DNA from: DASUBN01 sp035691665
GTDB taxonomy: Bacteria; Pseudomonadota; Gammaproteobacteria; Natronospirales; REEB76
NCBI GenBank assembly: GCA_035691665.1
Contig: DASSIS010000064.1
Span: 1 to 64,000 of the forward strand
Length of the DNA stretch: 64,000 nt
Reading direction: 5' to 3'
The translations under genes and the position numbers were made by a program. Positions 24,887-33,697 of this stretch are shown here, in pieces; position 1 is the stretch's first letter, and each line of letters begins with the position of its first letter. The notes below the pieces were generated by a model. It was given only the letters and a program-made list of their open reading frames with translations. It was not told where the DNA came from and did no database searches.

Positions 24887-25654
24887 ATGAGGTACGGGAC
24901 AACACTAGTACTGTGCCTCGTCGCGCTATCCGTGAGTCCGGCGGCGCTGTCCGCGCCGGAGGAGATCCAGGTCTACCTCGACGACCTCGTGGGGACGGGT
25001 AACTTCGGCACCGACGTACACAACAACTATGTGATTTCGGGGAGCTCTATCCCGGATTACCCGGGTGCCGAGGCGCCGGAACACGTATACCGGCTCACGC
25101 CCGAGTTCTACTACGGCCTGTCCGACACCCTGGAGCTCGGGCTCTACGTGCTCACCACTCGCCAGCCCGGCCGGGACCCCACCTTCGATGGCTCCAAGCT
25201 CCGCTTGAAGTTCATCGCGCCCCATGACGTGCAGCAGGGCGCCTTCTGGGGCGCGAACCTGGAGATCGGCGACACGAGCTTGAGGGTCTCGCCCCAGCCC
25301 TGGGGCACGGAGCTCAAGGGGATCTACGGTTATCGTTGGTCCCGCTGGCTGTTCGCCTTCAACACCAACCTGGACTGGACCGGCACCGCCCCCTTCGCGG
25401 GGCCGACGTCCCTGGATGTGGACAGCAAACTCGCCTACATGACCGACGGCGGATACCAGTTGGGGTTCGAGAGCTACAACGAGCTCGGCGAACTCTCCCA
25501 CCTCGGACATCTCTCCCAGAATAGCGAGGTGCTCTATGCGGTGTTCGATACCGATTTAGGCAAGAGCATGGACTTGAATGCCGGCATAGGCCGCGGGCTC
25601 ACCACCTCGTCGGATCGATGGGTGCTGAAGTTCATCCTGGGTTTCCACTTCTAG
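24887..25654 (+). CDS. Outer-membrane beta-barrel protein, small, unknown function
   Basis: I start at ATG 24887 rather than the first in-frame codon because the signal peptide begins there (MRYGTTLVLCLVALSVSPAALSAPEE). The 255-residue product shows alternating hydrophobic strands, for example LTPEFYYGLSDTLELGLYVL, LRLKFIAPHDVQQGAFWGAN and WVLKFILGFHF. It ends in Phe, the usual outer-membrane barrel signal. Only 13 bp separate it from the preceding exported protein, so they are co-transcribed. The protein matches a type of barrel I have seen annotated only as hypothetical. Confidence 0.75.
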   Translation: MRYGTTLVLCLVALSVSPAALSAPEEIQVYLDDLVGTGNFGTDVHNNYVISGSSIPDYPGAEAPEHVYRLTPEFYYGLSDTLELGLYVLTTRQPGRDPTFDGSKLRLKFIAPHDVQQGAFWGANLEIGDTSLRVSPQPWGTELKGIYGYRWSRWLFAFNTNLDWTGTAPFAGPTSLDVDSKLAYMTDGGYQLGFESYNELGELSHLGHLSQNSEVLYAVFDTDLGKSMDLNAGIGRGLTTSSDRWVLKFILGFHF

Positions 25655-25661
25655 GTGTCAT

Positions 25662-26186
25662 ATGCAGATACTGGAAACCGACCGGCTCGTCTTGAGCCGG
25701 CTGAGCCCGGAGGATGCGCCCTTCATACTCGAGCTCGTGAACGAGCCCGACTGGTTGCGCTTCATTGGTGACCGGAACGTGCACGACCTGGACGGCGCCC
25801 GTGCCTATATAGAGAGGGTGAGAGCGGAGATGTACGCCCGGCATGGTTTCGGTCTCTACAAAGTCGCCTCGAGATCCGGCGCTGTCCCCTTGGGCATGTG
25901 CGGGCTCCTGAAGCGCGACAGCCTGCCGGACGCGGACATCGGTTTCGCCTTCCTGGCGCGGCACCGCGGTCGGGGTTATGCCCATGAGGCGGCCCGGGCC
26001 TGCCTCGACCAGGGTCGCCGTGCGTTCGGCCTGACGCGCATCCTCGCCATCACCAATCCCGAGAACCTGAGCTCCATCCGCCTGCTGGAGAAGCTTGGGT
26101 TCCGCTTCGTGGAACGGCTCCATCTCGAGGGCCATGGTGGCGACAGCAACCTCTACGAACAGCTGCCTTCTGACCCTGGTCTTTGA
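25662..26186 (+). CDS. GNAT N-acetyltransferase, RimJ/RimL-like
   Basis: This 174-residue protein starts MQILETDRLVLSRLSPEDAPFILELV, the standard opening of the RimJ/RimL subgroup. The acetyl-CoA loop appears as IGFAFLARHRGRGYAHEAARACLD (RGRGYA at about residues 103-108), followed by ITNPENLSSIRLLEKLGFRF. Such enzymes acetylate ribosomal-protein N-termini, amino acids or small amines. AGGTG precedes the start, 7 bp after the previous stop, so it is co-transcribed with the two exported-protein genes but functionally unlike them. Confidence 0.92.
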   Translation: MQILETDRLVLSRLSPEDAPFILELVNEPDWLRFIGDRNVHDLDGARAYIERVRAEMYARHGFGLYKVASRSGAVPLGMCGLLKRDSLPDADIGFAFLARHRGRGYAHEAARACLDQGRRAFGLTRILAITNPENLSSIRLLEKLGFRFVERLHLEGHGGDSNLYEQLPSDPGL

Positions 26187-26229
26187 CTTGACTTCTGTAA
26201 GCCTATGATTCGGATGGGTTCATTTTTCC

Positions 26230-26258
26230 TTGAATTTGACTAAACGGTCAACTATACT
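26230..26258 (+). promoter_or_regulatory. Promoter of TetR gene with operator filling the spacer
   Basis: TTGAAT (26230-26235) and TATACT (26253-26258) are spaced 17 bp, a good sigma-70 match. The spacer plus 2 bp is TTGACTAAACGGTCAACTA (26236-26254), a near-palindrome (TTGACt/GGTCAA around AAAC). An almost identical sequence lies at 26947-26965 before the efflux operon. It is the expected site for repression by the encoded TetR protein. Confidence 0.8.
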
Positions 26259-26283
26259 TTTGCCCATCATCGAGGTGGAACCC

Positions 26284-26910
26284 ATGGGAAGAGTCAGCGA
26301 CGCACGCGAGAGATTGCTGGAAGCGGCCAACACGTTGACCTGGAAGCTCGGGTACAACGCGGTGACCGTGGACGCCATCTGCGAACACGCGGGCGTGAAG
26401 AAGGGCAGCTTCTACCATTATTTCGAATCCAAAGCGGCCTTGAGCAAGGCCGCCATCGAGGACTGGTGGCAGACCAAGAGCCGTCCGGTCCTGGACAGGG
26501 CCTTCTCTGTCACGAATCCGCCGCTGGAACGTCTTAAGCTGTATTACGCGGCGTTGTATGAGCTTCAGGTACAGCGCCAGAAAGCCGGCGAGCAGGTGTT
26601 GGGCTGTCTGGGGTTCAGCGTCGCCATGGGCCGCGACAGCGTGGATCCTGAGGTGTGGGAGACCACCCAGCACGTGTTGCAGCGCAAGCGCCGTTATTTC
26701 GAGACCGCCATCCGCGATGCTGCGGACGCAGGGCTCGTCGATGTGCCGGATGTGGAGGCGTCGGTACAGGCGGTGTACTCACTGTTCGAGGGCGCCTGGG
26801 CGCGGGCTCGCATCCAGAACAGCCCGGAGCCGCTCGTGGGGCTCTATGAACAGACTTTGCGATTGCTGGGAGCAGCCCAGCCCACTGCACCGAGATCACA
26901 GGTCGCATAA
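26284..26910 (+). CDS. TetR/AcrR-family repressor of the adjacent efflux pump
   Basis: I start at ATG 26284 (GAGGTGG upstream). The earlier frame-open start at 26230 lies inside the promoter and operator and cannot be used. The 208-residue product has the TetR helix-turn-helix at about 25-50 (YNAVTVDAICEHAGVKKGS, then FYHYFESKAALSKAAIEDWW). The C-terminal ligand domain contains GCLGFSVAMGRDSVDPEVWE, of the TetR_C group seen with multidrug regulators. Matching palindromes before itself and before the pump genes indicate autoregulation plus control of emrAB-like genes. Confidence 0.93.
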   Translation: MGRVSDARERLLEAANTLTWKLGYNAVTVDAICEHAGVKKGSFYHYFESKAALSKAAIEDWWQTKSRPVLDRAFSVTNPPLERLKLYYAALYELQVQRQKAGEQVLGCLGFSVAMGRDSVDPEVWETTQHVLQRKRRYFETAIRDAADAGLVDVPDVEASVQAVYSLFEGAWARARIQNSPEPLVGLYEQTLRLLGAAQPTAPRSQVA

Positions 26911-26946
26911 GAGAGAGAGTTAACAGCGGTTTTTTTTGACCATAAG

Positions 26947-26965
26947 TTGACCAAACGGTCAACTA
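26947..26965. promoter_or_regulatory. TetR operator before efflux operon
   Basis: TTGACCAAACGGTCAACTA contains the perfect palindrome TTGACC-AAAC-GGTCAA and differs by one base from the operator at 26236-26254. It lies 25 bp before the start codon of the membrane-fusion gene, where bound repressor would block transcription. Confidence 0.85.
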
Positions 26966-26989
26966 ATTGAAACATTGCAGGAGATGGCC

Positions 26990-28210
26990 ATGGCTAACGA
27001 GACGCAGCAGAACACCAATACCCCCCCTCCCCGCAACGAGAAGCGCCGCCGCGCGCTCCTGGGTCTCGCCGGGCTCTTCACCGCTGCGGCCGTTACCTAT
27101 GGGATCTATTGGGCCGTGTCCGGCCGCTTCCACCAGAGCACCGATGACGCCTACGTGGCCGGCAACGCCGTGCCAGTGATGGCGGAAGCCCAGGGTACGG
27201 TGACCGCGATCCTCGCCGACGAGACGAGCCAGGTGCATCAGGGCCAAGTGCTGGTGCGCATGGACGACTCCGACGCCAAGGTGGCGCTGCAGGAAGCGGA
27301 GGCCAAGCTCGCTTCCACCGTGCGCCACGTGGAAGAGCTCTACGCCACCGAGAAGCAGCTCAATGCCAAAGAGGCTTCCCAGCAGGCAGCCCTGGCCCTG
27401 GCCCGTTCCGATTACGCGCGCCATGAGAACCTGAACAAGCGCGGCTACTTCTCCGCCAGCGCGCTGGAGCACAGCGCCACCTCCGTGACCATCGACGAGC
27501 ACAGCGTGGTGGAGGCGCAGCAGTCGCTCGCCGCCGTGCGCGCCCAGCTCGCCAACACCGACCTCATGGATCATCCGGACGTGAAGCTCGCTGCCGCCGC
27601 GGTGCGCGCCGCCTATCTCAACCTGCAGCGCATGACCGTGGTGGCGCCGGTGTCGGGCTACATCGCAAAGCGCGGCGTGCAGATCGGCCAGCACGTGGAT
27701 GCCAACAGCTCGCTCATGGTGGTGGTGCCCCTCGACCAGATATGGGTGGACGCCAACTTCAAGGAATCCCAGCTCGACCGCATCCGTCCCGGTGAGCCCG
27801 TGGAGCTGCACTCCGACCTCTACGGCAGCAGCGTGACTTTCCACGGCGTCGTGGCCGGCGTGGATGCCGGTACTGGCAGCGCCTTCGCGCTCTTACCGGC
27901 CCAGAACGCCACCGGCAACTGGATCAAGGTGGTGCAGCGGGTGCCGGTGCGCGTGCGCTTCGCGGCGGCCGACATCGAGCGCCACCCACTGCGCATCGGT
28001 CTCTCCATGGTCGCGGACGTGGACACCCGCTCCGCCGGCGACGTCCCGGCCACGACCCTGGCGAACGACCCCCAGTACGTCACGCCGGTGTACGACCAGC
28101 GCCTCGCGGGTGCCGACGATCTCATCGCCCAGATCATCCGCGCCAACGCCGTGGGCGGCGCGCCGCTGGTGGCGACGACCAGCAAGCCGGACGGCCGTCG
28201 TGACCGGTAA
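26990..28210 (+). CDS. EmrA-like membrane-fusion protein of an MFS efflux system
   Basis: I start at 26990 because GCAGGAG ends seven bases earlier; the upstream TTG and ATG would overlap that site. The 406-residue product has one N-terminal TM helix (about 22-42), then DAYVAGNAVPVMAEAQGTVTAI, the lipoyl-like half motif. A coiled-coil hairpin (about 95-185) and VVAPVSGYIAKRGVQIGQHVDA follow, the HlyD/EmrA signature. It spans the periplasm between the MFS pump and an outer-membrane channel. No TolC-type gene is adjacent. It overlaps the pump gene by 11 bases. Confidence 0.94.
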   Translation: MANETQQNTNTPPPRNEKRRRALLGLAGLFTAAAVTYGIYWAVSGRFHQSTDDAYVAGNAVPVMAEAQGTVTAILADETSQVHQGQVLVRMDDSDAKVALQEAEAKLASTVRHVEELYATEKQLNAKEASQQAALALARSDYARHENLNKRGYFSASALEHSATSVTIDEHSVVEAQQSLAAVRAQLANTDLMDHPDVKLAAAAVRAAYLNLQRMTVVAPVSGYIAKRGVQIGQHVDANSSLMVVVPLDQIWVDANFKESQLDRIRPGEPVELHSDLYGSSVTFHGVVAGVDAGTGSAFALLPAQNATGNWIKVVQRVPVRVRFAAADIERHPLRIGLSMVADVDTRSAGDVPATTLANDPQYVTPVYDQRLAGADDLIAQIIRANAVGGAPLVATTSKPDGRRDR

Positions 28211-29729
28211 CCAGGCCCCCATCACAGGGTTCAGCCTCATCCTGCTGACCGTGGGGGTGTCGCTCGCGGTGTTCATGAACATCCTCGACACCTCCATCGC
28301 CAACGTGGCGATCCCCACCATCGCCGGCGACCTCGCCATCAGCCCCAACCAGGGCACCTGGGTGATCACCTCGTTCACCGTGAGCCTGGCCATCTCCCTG
28401 CCGCTCTCGGGTTGGATGGCGCGGCGTCTCGGCGAGGTGAAACTGTTCCTCTGGACCACGGGCCTGTTCGCGCTCCTGTCCCTTGCCTGCGGCCTGGCGC
28501 CGAACCTGGCGAGTCTGGTGTTGCTGCGCGTGCTGCAGGGTGCCGTGGCCGGCCCCATGATCCCGCTCTCCCAGAGCCTGCTCATGCACAACTACCCGCC
28601 GGAGAAGCACGGTACCGCGCTCTCCATCTGGAGCATGACGGCGGTGGTGGCCCCAGTGCTGGGGCCGCTGCTCGGCGGCTGGATCACCGACAATTACAGC
28701 TGGCCCTGGGTGTTCTACATCAATGTGCCCATCGGTGTCGTCTCGGTGTGGATCACCTGGCGGCTGTTGCGCGGTCGGGAGACGGAGACCGAGCAGCGAC
28801 CCATCGATCGGGTGGGCTTGGGCCTGCTCGCCATGGGCGTGGCGGCGCTGCAGATCCTGCTCGACAAGGGCAACGAGCTCGACTGGTTCAGTTCCACCAC
28901 CATCCAGGAACTGGCGGTGGTCTCGGTGGTGTTCCTGGCCTTCTTCGTCGCCTGGGAGCTCACCGAGCAGCATCCCATCGTGGACCTGAGCCTGTTCCGG
29001 CAGCGCAACATGACCGTGGGTACGCTCGCCATCACCCTGGGGTATCTCACCTATTTCGCCAACGTGGTGGTGTTCCCGCTGTGGTTGCAGACCGAGATGG
29101 GCTACACCGCCACCGAGGCCGGCATCGCTTCGGCGCCCATCGGCGTGTTGGCGGTGGTGGTGGCACCCTGCATGGGTTGGCTCATGAAACGGGTGGATTT
29201 GAGGGTGCTGGTCACCATCTCCTTCGCCACCTTCGCGGCGGTGTCGCTCTGGAACGCGAGTTTCACCACGGATGTCACCGTGGGCCAGCTGATGCTGCCG
29301 CGGCTCGTGTTCGGGGCCGCCATGCCCCTGTTCTTCGTGCCGCTCATGACCATGGCCTTCTCGGGTCTGCCGCCGCAGCGGGTGGCGAGTGCCTCGGGTC
29401 TGCTCAACTTTCTGCGCATGCTGGGGGCGGGCTTCGGCACCTCTCTCGGCATCTCCCTCTGGGACCGGCGTGAAGCCTTGCACGACGCACGCCTCTCAGA
29501 AGTAGTGACGCTCAATCATAGTCAGTTCGCTGCGCTCCATGCGCTCGGCGCCAATGCCACCCAGAGCGCGGCCGAGCTCGCCCAAGCCGTGCAGCGCCAA
29601 GCCTTCATGCAGGCCACTGACGACTTCGCCTGGCTCACGGGCGGCATCTATCTCGCGCTCATCGGCGTCATCTGGCTGGCGCGGCGCAACGCTCCCGCAG
29701 CCGGCGCCGTGGCGGACGCGGGGCATTGA
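28200..29729 (+). CDS. EmrB/DHA2-family drug-efflux MFS transporter
   Basis: The start is GTG 28200, overlapping the upstream gene (GTGACCGGTAA); 509 residues with about 14 TM helices. Signature motifs are present: FMNILDTSIANVAIPTIAGDL (motif D1), GWMARRLGEVKLF (motif A-like) and APVLGPLLGGWITDNYSWPW (motif C, antiporter). It exports hydrophobic drugs by proton antiport with the EmrA-like protein. The operon is under the TetR protein at 26284. A frame-open extension back to 27864 lies inside the upstream gene and is not used. Confidence 0.94.
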   Translation: MTGNQAPITGFSLILLTVGVSLAVFMNILDTSIANVAIPTIAGDLAISPNQGTWVITSFTVSLAISLPLSGWMARRLGEVKLFLWTTGLFALLSLACGLAPNLASLVLLRVLQGAVAGPMIPLSQSLLMHNYPPEKHGTALSIWSMTAVVAPVLGPLLGGWITDNYSWPWVFYINVPIGVVSVWITWRLLRGRETETEQRPIDRVGLGLLAMGVAALQILLDKGNELDWFSSTTIQELAVVSVVFLAFFVAWELTEQHPIVDLSLFRQRNMTVGTLAITLGYLTYFANVVVFPLWLQTEMGYTATEAGIASAPIGVLAVVVAPCMGWLMKRVDLRVLVTISFATFAAVSLWNASFTTDVTVGQLMLPRLVFGAAMPLFFVPLMTMAFSGLPPQRVASASGLLNFLRMLGAGFGTSLGISLWDRREALHDARLSEVVTLNHSQFAALHALGANATQSAAELAQAVQRQAFMQATDDFAWLTGGIYLALIGVIWLARRNAPAAGAVADAGH

Positions 29730-29777
29730 GAACTACAACCGGGGTGCGGCCCCGGACTCACCAGCGAGGCTCATGCC

Positions 29778-30707
29778 ATGCGCTACCGTACCGTGTTCAT
29801 GCATACCGAGCCGGCCGTCCGCCACTTGAGCGTGGAGCTGGATGGCCTGCGGATCTTCTACCGCGAGGCGGGACCGGCCGACGCGCCGGTATTGCTGCTG
29901 CTGCACGGCTATCCTTCCTCTAGCCACTACTTCCGCCGGCTCATGCCTCTGCTCGCGGAGCGCTACCGCCTGATCGCGCCCGACCTCCCCGGTTTCGGCG
30001 GCAGCGACGCGCCGGGTCACGACTCCTGGACTTACAGCTTCGACCGCCTGGCCGAGGTGCTGGAGGGCTTCGTCGCGCAGCTCGGGCTCGCGCGCTACGC
30101 CCTCTATATATTCGACTATGGCGCGCCAGTGGGCATGCGTCTGGCGGTCGCCCATCCGGAGCGGGTCACGGCCATCATCAGCCAGAACGGCAACCTGTAC
30201 CGGGAGGGCCTGGGGCCGGGCTGGAAGCTGTGGGAGCGCTATTGGCAGGCGCCGAGCGCAGAGAACCGCGCCGCCATGCGTGCGCTGCTTGATCCGCCGC
30301 GCCTGAAGCAGCTCTATCTCACCGGCGCCCGGGATCCGGCGGTGGTGGCGCCCGAAGCCTGGCTGCTGCACGACGCGCTGCTGGCGCGGCCGGGCAACGA
30401 TGAGCTCCAGCTCGACCTGTTCCTGGACTATCGCCGCAACGTGGAGCTCTATCCCGCGTTCCAGACCTATCTGCGTACCCGCAGGCCACCGCTCCTGGCG
30501 GTCTGGGGTCGACATGATCCCGTGTTCTTGCCGGCCGGAGCGGAAGCCTTCCGCCGCGATCTGCCCGAGGCCGAGGTGCATTTCCTGGAGGCGGGTCACT
30601 TCGCGCTGGAGACCGAGGCGGAGGCGGTGGCCGTGCTCATCTGCGTGTTCCTCGGCCGAGTGGCATCCGTCGCGCTGTTAGACTCGGAATCCACCCAGGC
30701 CGCATGA
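29778..30707 (+). CDS. Alpha/beta hydrolase, Asp-nucleophile (cytoplasmic paralogue)
   Basis: This 309-residue protein has no signal peptide. The pattern matches the other two hydrolases of the window: IFYREAGPADAPVLLLLHGYPSSS, nucleophile elbow IFDYGAPVGM with Asp113, acid in AVWGRHDPVFLPAG and His in LEAGHFALE. It therefore belongs with haloalkane dehalogenase/epoxide hydrolase-type enzymes, though the substrate is open. It starts 48 bp after the efflux operon and could be expressed from it, which would fit degradation or detoxification of a pumped compound; this is inference. Confidence 0.87.
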   Translation: MRYRTVFMHTEPAVRHLSVELDGLRIFYREAGPADAPVLLLLHGYPSSSHYFRRLMPLLAERYRLIAPDLPGFGGSDAPGHDSWTYSFDRLAEVLEGFVAQLGLARYALYIFDYGAPVGMRLAVAHPERVTAIISQNGNLYREGLGPGWKLWERYWQAPSAENRAAMRALLDPPRLKQLYLTGARDPAVVAPEAWLLHDALLARPGNDELQLDLFLDYRRNVELYPAFQTYLRTRRPPLLAVWGRHDPVFLPAGAEAFRRDLPEAEVHFLEAGHFALETEAEAVAVLICVFLGRVASVALLDSESTQAA

Positions 30708-30741
30708 GGTCGCGGGGCCGCATAGAGTTGCAACAAAGCCT

Positions 30742-31908
30742 GTGAATACGCGCACGAACTCAGGCCTGTGGCCTGCCTTGGCGGGAGCCTTGATGTTGGC
30801 GGTGGCCATGGGCATCGGCCGTTTCGCGTTCACGCCGCTCCTGCCCATGATGCAGAAAGACCAAGGCCTAAGCCTGGTCCTCGGTGGTTGGCTCGCGACT
30901 TCCAACTACCTCGGTTATTTCCTGGGAGCTTACACCGCCGCGTGGCTGCGGGCGGCGCCCGGGAAGATCATCTCTCTCTCGCTCCTCGCCACCGCCGTGC
31001 TGACGGCTGGTATGGCATTCACGGAGCTGCCTGTCTTCTGGATCTTGCTGCGTGGTCTGGCCGGTGTAGCCAGCGCCTGGGTGCTGGTGTTCACCTCCGC
31101 CTGGGCGCTGCATCGACTCGCGGCGGCCAGAGCGCCCGGCCTGCGCGGGCTGCTCTTTAGCGGCGTGGGTTTCGGGATCATGCTGGCGGGATTGCTCTGC
31201 ATGCTGTTCCTCGACTGGGACTGGTCTGCGGAGCGTTCCTGGTTCGTCTTGGGCGCAGTGGCGTTGCTCCTGAGCTTGTTGGTCCTGCCGGTCTTCGGCG
31301 GAGACGAACCTCCCGAGGCCGCGGCATCCACCGCCTTAGGCATCTCCGTCGATCCGCGGCAGGTGCTCGGCACCGCGCTCGCCTACGGCGTGTTCGGCTT
31401 CGGCTACATCATCCCAGCCACCTTCCTGCCAGCCATGGCGAAGCAGCGCTTGCCGGACCCCGCACTCTTCGGCTGGGCCTGGCCCGTGTTCGGTTTCGCC
31501 GGGCTCGTCTCCACGCTGCTGGCTGGGCGTCTGATGCTGCGCTACTCCAACCGCCGGGTGTGGGGCGTGAGCCACGTCGTTATGGGGGTAGGGGTCATCC
31601 TGCCCGTGCTGTTGCAGGGTCTCGCCGGCATCCTGCTCTCGGCCCTGTGCGTGGGCGGCACCTTCATGGTCATCACCTCCGCCGGCATCCAGGAGGCGCG
31701 GCGCCTGGCGCCGCAGGATCCCTCACGGCTCATGGCCCGGTTCACCGCCGCGTTCGCCATCGGCCAGATACTGGGACCCTTGTGCGTGAGCCTGCTGCCC
31801 AAGGGTTCCGGCAGCCTCACGAGCCTGCTCATCGCCGCCGCCGTGCTCTTGCTGGCCAGCGGCACGGCACTGCTCCTGGGGGGTGTGGATCAGGCGGAAG
31901 CGGAATAA
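30742..31908 (+). CDS. YbfB/YjiJ-family MFS transporter
   Basis: The start is GTG 30742; 388 residues with about 12 TM helices. The N-terminus (GALMLAVAMGIGRFAFTPLLPMMQ) and LGGWLATSNYLGYFLGAYTA are hallmarks of the MFS_4 (YbfB/YjiJ) family. GVGFGIMLAGLL appears in the middle. The physiological substrate of this family is not established. The gene lies 34 bp after the hydrolase with no terminator between them. The stop codon overlaps a short hairpin. Confidence 0.9.
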   Translation: MNTRTNSGLWPALAGALMLAVAMGIGRFAFTPLLPMMQKDQGLSLVLGGWLATSNYLGYFLGAYTAAWLRAAPGKIISLSLLATAVLTAGMAFTELPVFWILLRGLAGVASAWVLVFTSAWALHRLAAARAPGLRGLLFSGVGFGIMLAGLLCMLFLDWDWSAERSWFVLGAVALLLSLLVLPVFGGDEPPEAAASTALGISVDPRQVLGTALAYGVFGFGYIIPATFLPAMAKQRLPDPALFGWAWPVFGFAGLVSTLLAGRLMLRYSNRRVWGVSHVVMGVGVILPVLLQGLAGILLSALCVGGTFMVITSAGIQEARRLAPQDPSRLMARFTAAFAIGQILGPLCVSLLPKGSGSLTSLLIAAAVLLLASGTALLLGGVDQAEAE

Positions 31909-31925
31909 TCAGGTAACCACCTGAT
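31908..31925. other. Short hairpin after MFS gene
   Basis: ATCAGGT-AACC-ACCTGAT is a perfect 7-bp stem that begins in the stop codon. No T-run follows, so it is not a classical terminator. It could stabilise the transcript end or be an operator for the signalling gene 135 bp downstream. Confidence 0.35.
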
Positions 31926-32059
31926 AAAGTTAAAATTTGACGCTAGGGATTCCAATCCCAAAACATTATGTCGAACGGGTGTATCATCCCTGTACGACTT
32001 GAAAGGTTGCAGGGATGGCGACGACGCGCAGGGGGTTGCGCCTCATATGGAGCCGAGCC

Positions 32060-33667
32060 ATGAGCGAGACAGGAAGTCTGCATATCCTCCACGTGGAAGA
32101 CGATCCGGCGCACGCGGAATTGGTGCGGCGCGCGCTGCATAAATCCGGGTTGGACTGCGACATCCGGCTCGTCATGTCCCGCGATGAATACCTGGACGCG
32201 CTCGACGCGGGGCGCCCTGACGTGATCCTGTCCGACACCCGCGGTGTGGACTTCGAGGGCCTCGAGGCCCTACGCCACGCCCGCCGCCGCAGCCGGCGCG
32301 TGCCCTTCCTGTTCGTCTCCAGCTCCACCGACGACAAGCACATCGCGCGCCTCAAGGCGGAGGGCGCCACCGGGTTCGTGCGCAAGACCGATCTCGGCAC
32401 CCTGGCTTCGGTCATACTGCGCGCCATGGAACACGCGCGCGATCTCCCCCACGAGCCGGGGCCCGCCTACCTGCGCGGCATGGAGCGCCTGGTCATCGTG
32501 GTGCAGGAGCTGTCCCTGGCGCGCGACCTGCCCAGCGTGCAGGCCATCGTCCGGCACGCCGCGCGCGAACTCACCGGCGCCGACGGCGCCACCTTCGTGT
32601 TGCGCGACGGCGATAAGTGCTTCTATGCCGACGAGGACGCCATCGCGCCGCTGTGGAAGGGCCAACGCTTCCCCATGTCCACCTGCATCAGCGGTTGGAC
32701 CATGCTCAACCGTGAGGCGGCGGTGATCGAGGACATCTACGCCGACCCGCGCATCCCCCATGACGCCTACCGCCCTACCTTCGTGAAGAGCCTAGCGATG
32801 GTGCCGATCCGCACCCTCGATCCCATAGGCGCCATCGGCAACTACTGGGCCGAGCATCACATGCCCACGGCCGACGAGGTCAAGCTGCTCCGGGCCCTCG
32901 CCGATACCACCGCCGTGGCGCTGGAGAACGTGCGCGTGTACGCGGACCTGGAACACCGGGTGCGGGACCGTACCGCCGAGCTCGAGGCCCTGAACAAGGA
33001 ACTCGAGTCTTTCAGCTATTCCGTGTCCCACGACTTGCGCGGTCCCTTGCGCAGCATCGGCGGCTTCAGCCAGCTCGTGGTGGAGGATTACGCCGACAAG
33101 CTGGACGACAACGGCAAGCGTTTCCTGGGCTACATCAGCGGCGCCACCAAGCGCATGTCCGAGCTCATCGACGATCTGCTGAGCCTGTCCCGGGTGAGCC
33201 GCGCCCCCCTCAAGGCCCAGACGGTACATCTGGATACCCTGGCCCTCGAAGTCGGGGCGGAGCTCCAGAACCGGGAGCCGGAGCGGCGCTGCCGGGTCAA
33301 GGTCGAACCCGATCTCGCCGCCGAGGGCGACGCGCGGCTCCTCAAGATCGTGCTCGAGAACCTCATGGGAAACGCCTGGAAGTTCACCTCCAAACGGGAG
33401 GACGCCGAGATCAGGGTCGGCAAGCGCCTGGACCAGGGCGTCACCGCCTTCTTCGTGGGGGATAACGGCGCCGGCTTCGACATGGCGCACGCCCAGAAAC
33501 TCTACACCCCCTTCCACCGCCTGCACGCGGAGAACGAGTTCCCGGGCACCGGCATCGGTCTCGCCACCGTGCAGCGCATCGTCGCGCGCCACGGGGGGCG
33601 CATCTGGGCCGAGGCGCAGGAAGGCAAGGGGGCGACCTTCTACTTCAGCCTGCATGAGAACCGCTGA
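32060..33667 (+). CDS. Response-regulator/GAF/histidine-kinase fusion (phytochrome-kinase-like C-terminus)
   Basis: I prefer ATG 32060 (GGAG nine bases earlier) to 32015. The 535 residues are, in order: a receiver domain (8-130) with EDD and D59 in VILSDTRGVD and Lys in GFVRKTDLG; a GAF domain (about 150-305); and a HisKA domain with H324 in SYSVSHDLRGPLRSIGGFSQLV. A HATPase domain follows, with VLENLMGNAWKFTSKRED, DNGAGFDMAHA and GTGIGLATVQRIVARHGG. The GAF-kinase half resembles bacteriophytochrome-type kinases, but I see no chromophore Cys motif. Having the receiver first suggests phospho-input from another kinase. Cytoplasmic and monocistronic. Confidence 0.92.
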   Translation: MSETGSLHILHVEDDPAHAELVRRALHKSGLDCDIRLVMSRDEYLDALDAGRPDVILSDTRGVDFEGLEALRHARRRSRRVPFLFVSSSTDDKHIARLKAEGATGFVRKTDLGTLASVILRAMEHARDLPHEPGPAYLRGMERLVIVVQELSLARDLPSVQAIVRHAARELTGADGATFVLRDGDKCFYADEDAIAPLWKGQRFPMSTCISGWTMLNREAAVIEDIYADPRIPHDAYRPTFVKSLAMVPIRTLDPIGAIGNYWAEHHMPTADEVKLLRALADTTAVALENVRVYADLEHRVRDRTAELEALNKELESFSYSVSHDLRGPLRSIGGFSQLVVEDYADKLDDNGKRFLGYISGATKRMSELIDDLLSLSRVSRAPLKAQTVHLDTLALEVGAELQNREPERRCRVKVEPDLAAEGDARLLKIVLENLMGNAWKFTSKREDAEIRVGKRLDQGVTAFFVGDNGAGFDMAHAQKLYTPFHRLHAENEFPGTGIGLATVQRIVARHGGRIWAEAQEGKGATFYFSLHENR

Positions 33668-33697
33668 GCCGGCCCAGCGCTGAAGTAGAATTCCCCC

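Noticed and set aside
27864..28199. Extended N-terminus for the EmrB-like transporter
   Set aside because: The extension is Arg/Pro/Ser-rich, lies within the EmrA-like gene in another frame, and the family starts near 28200.
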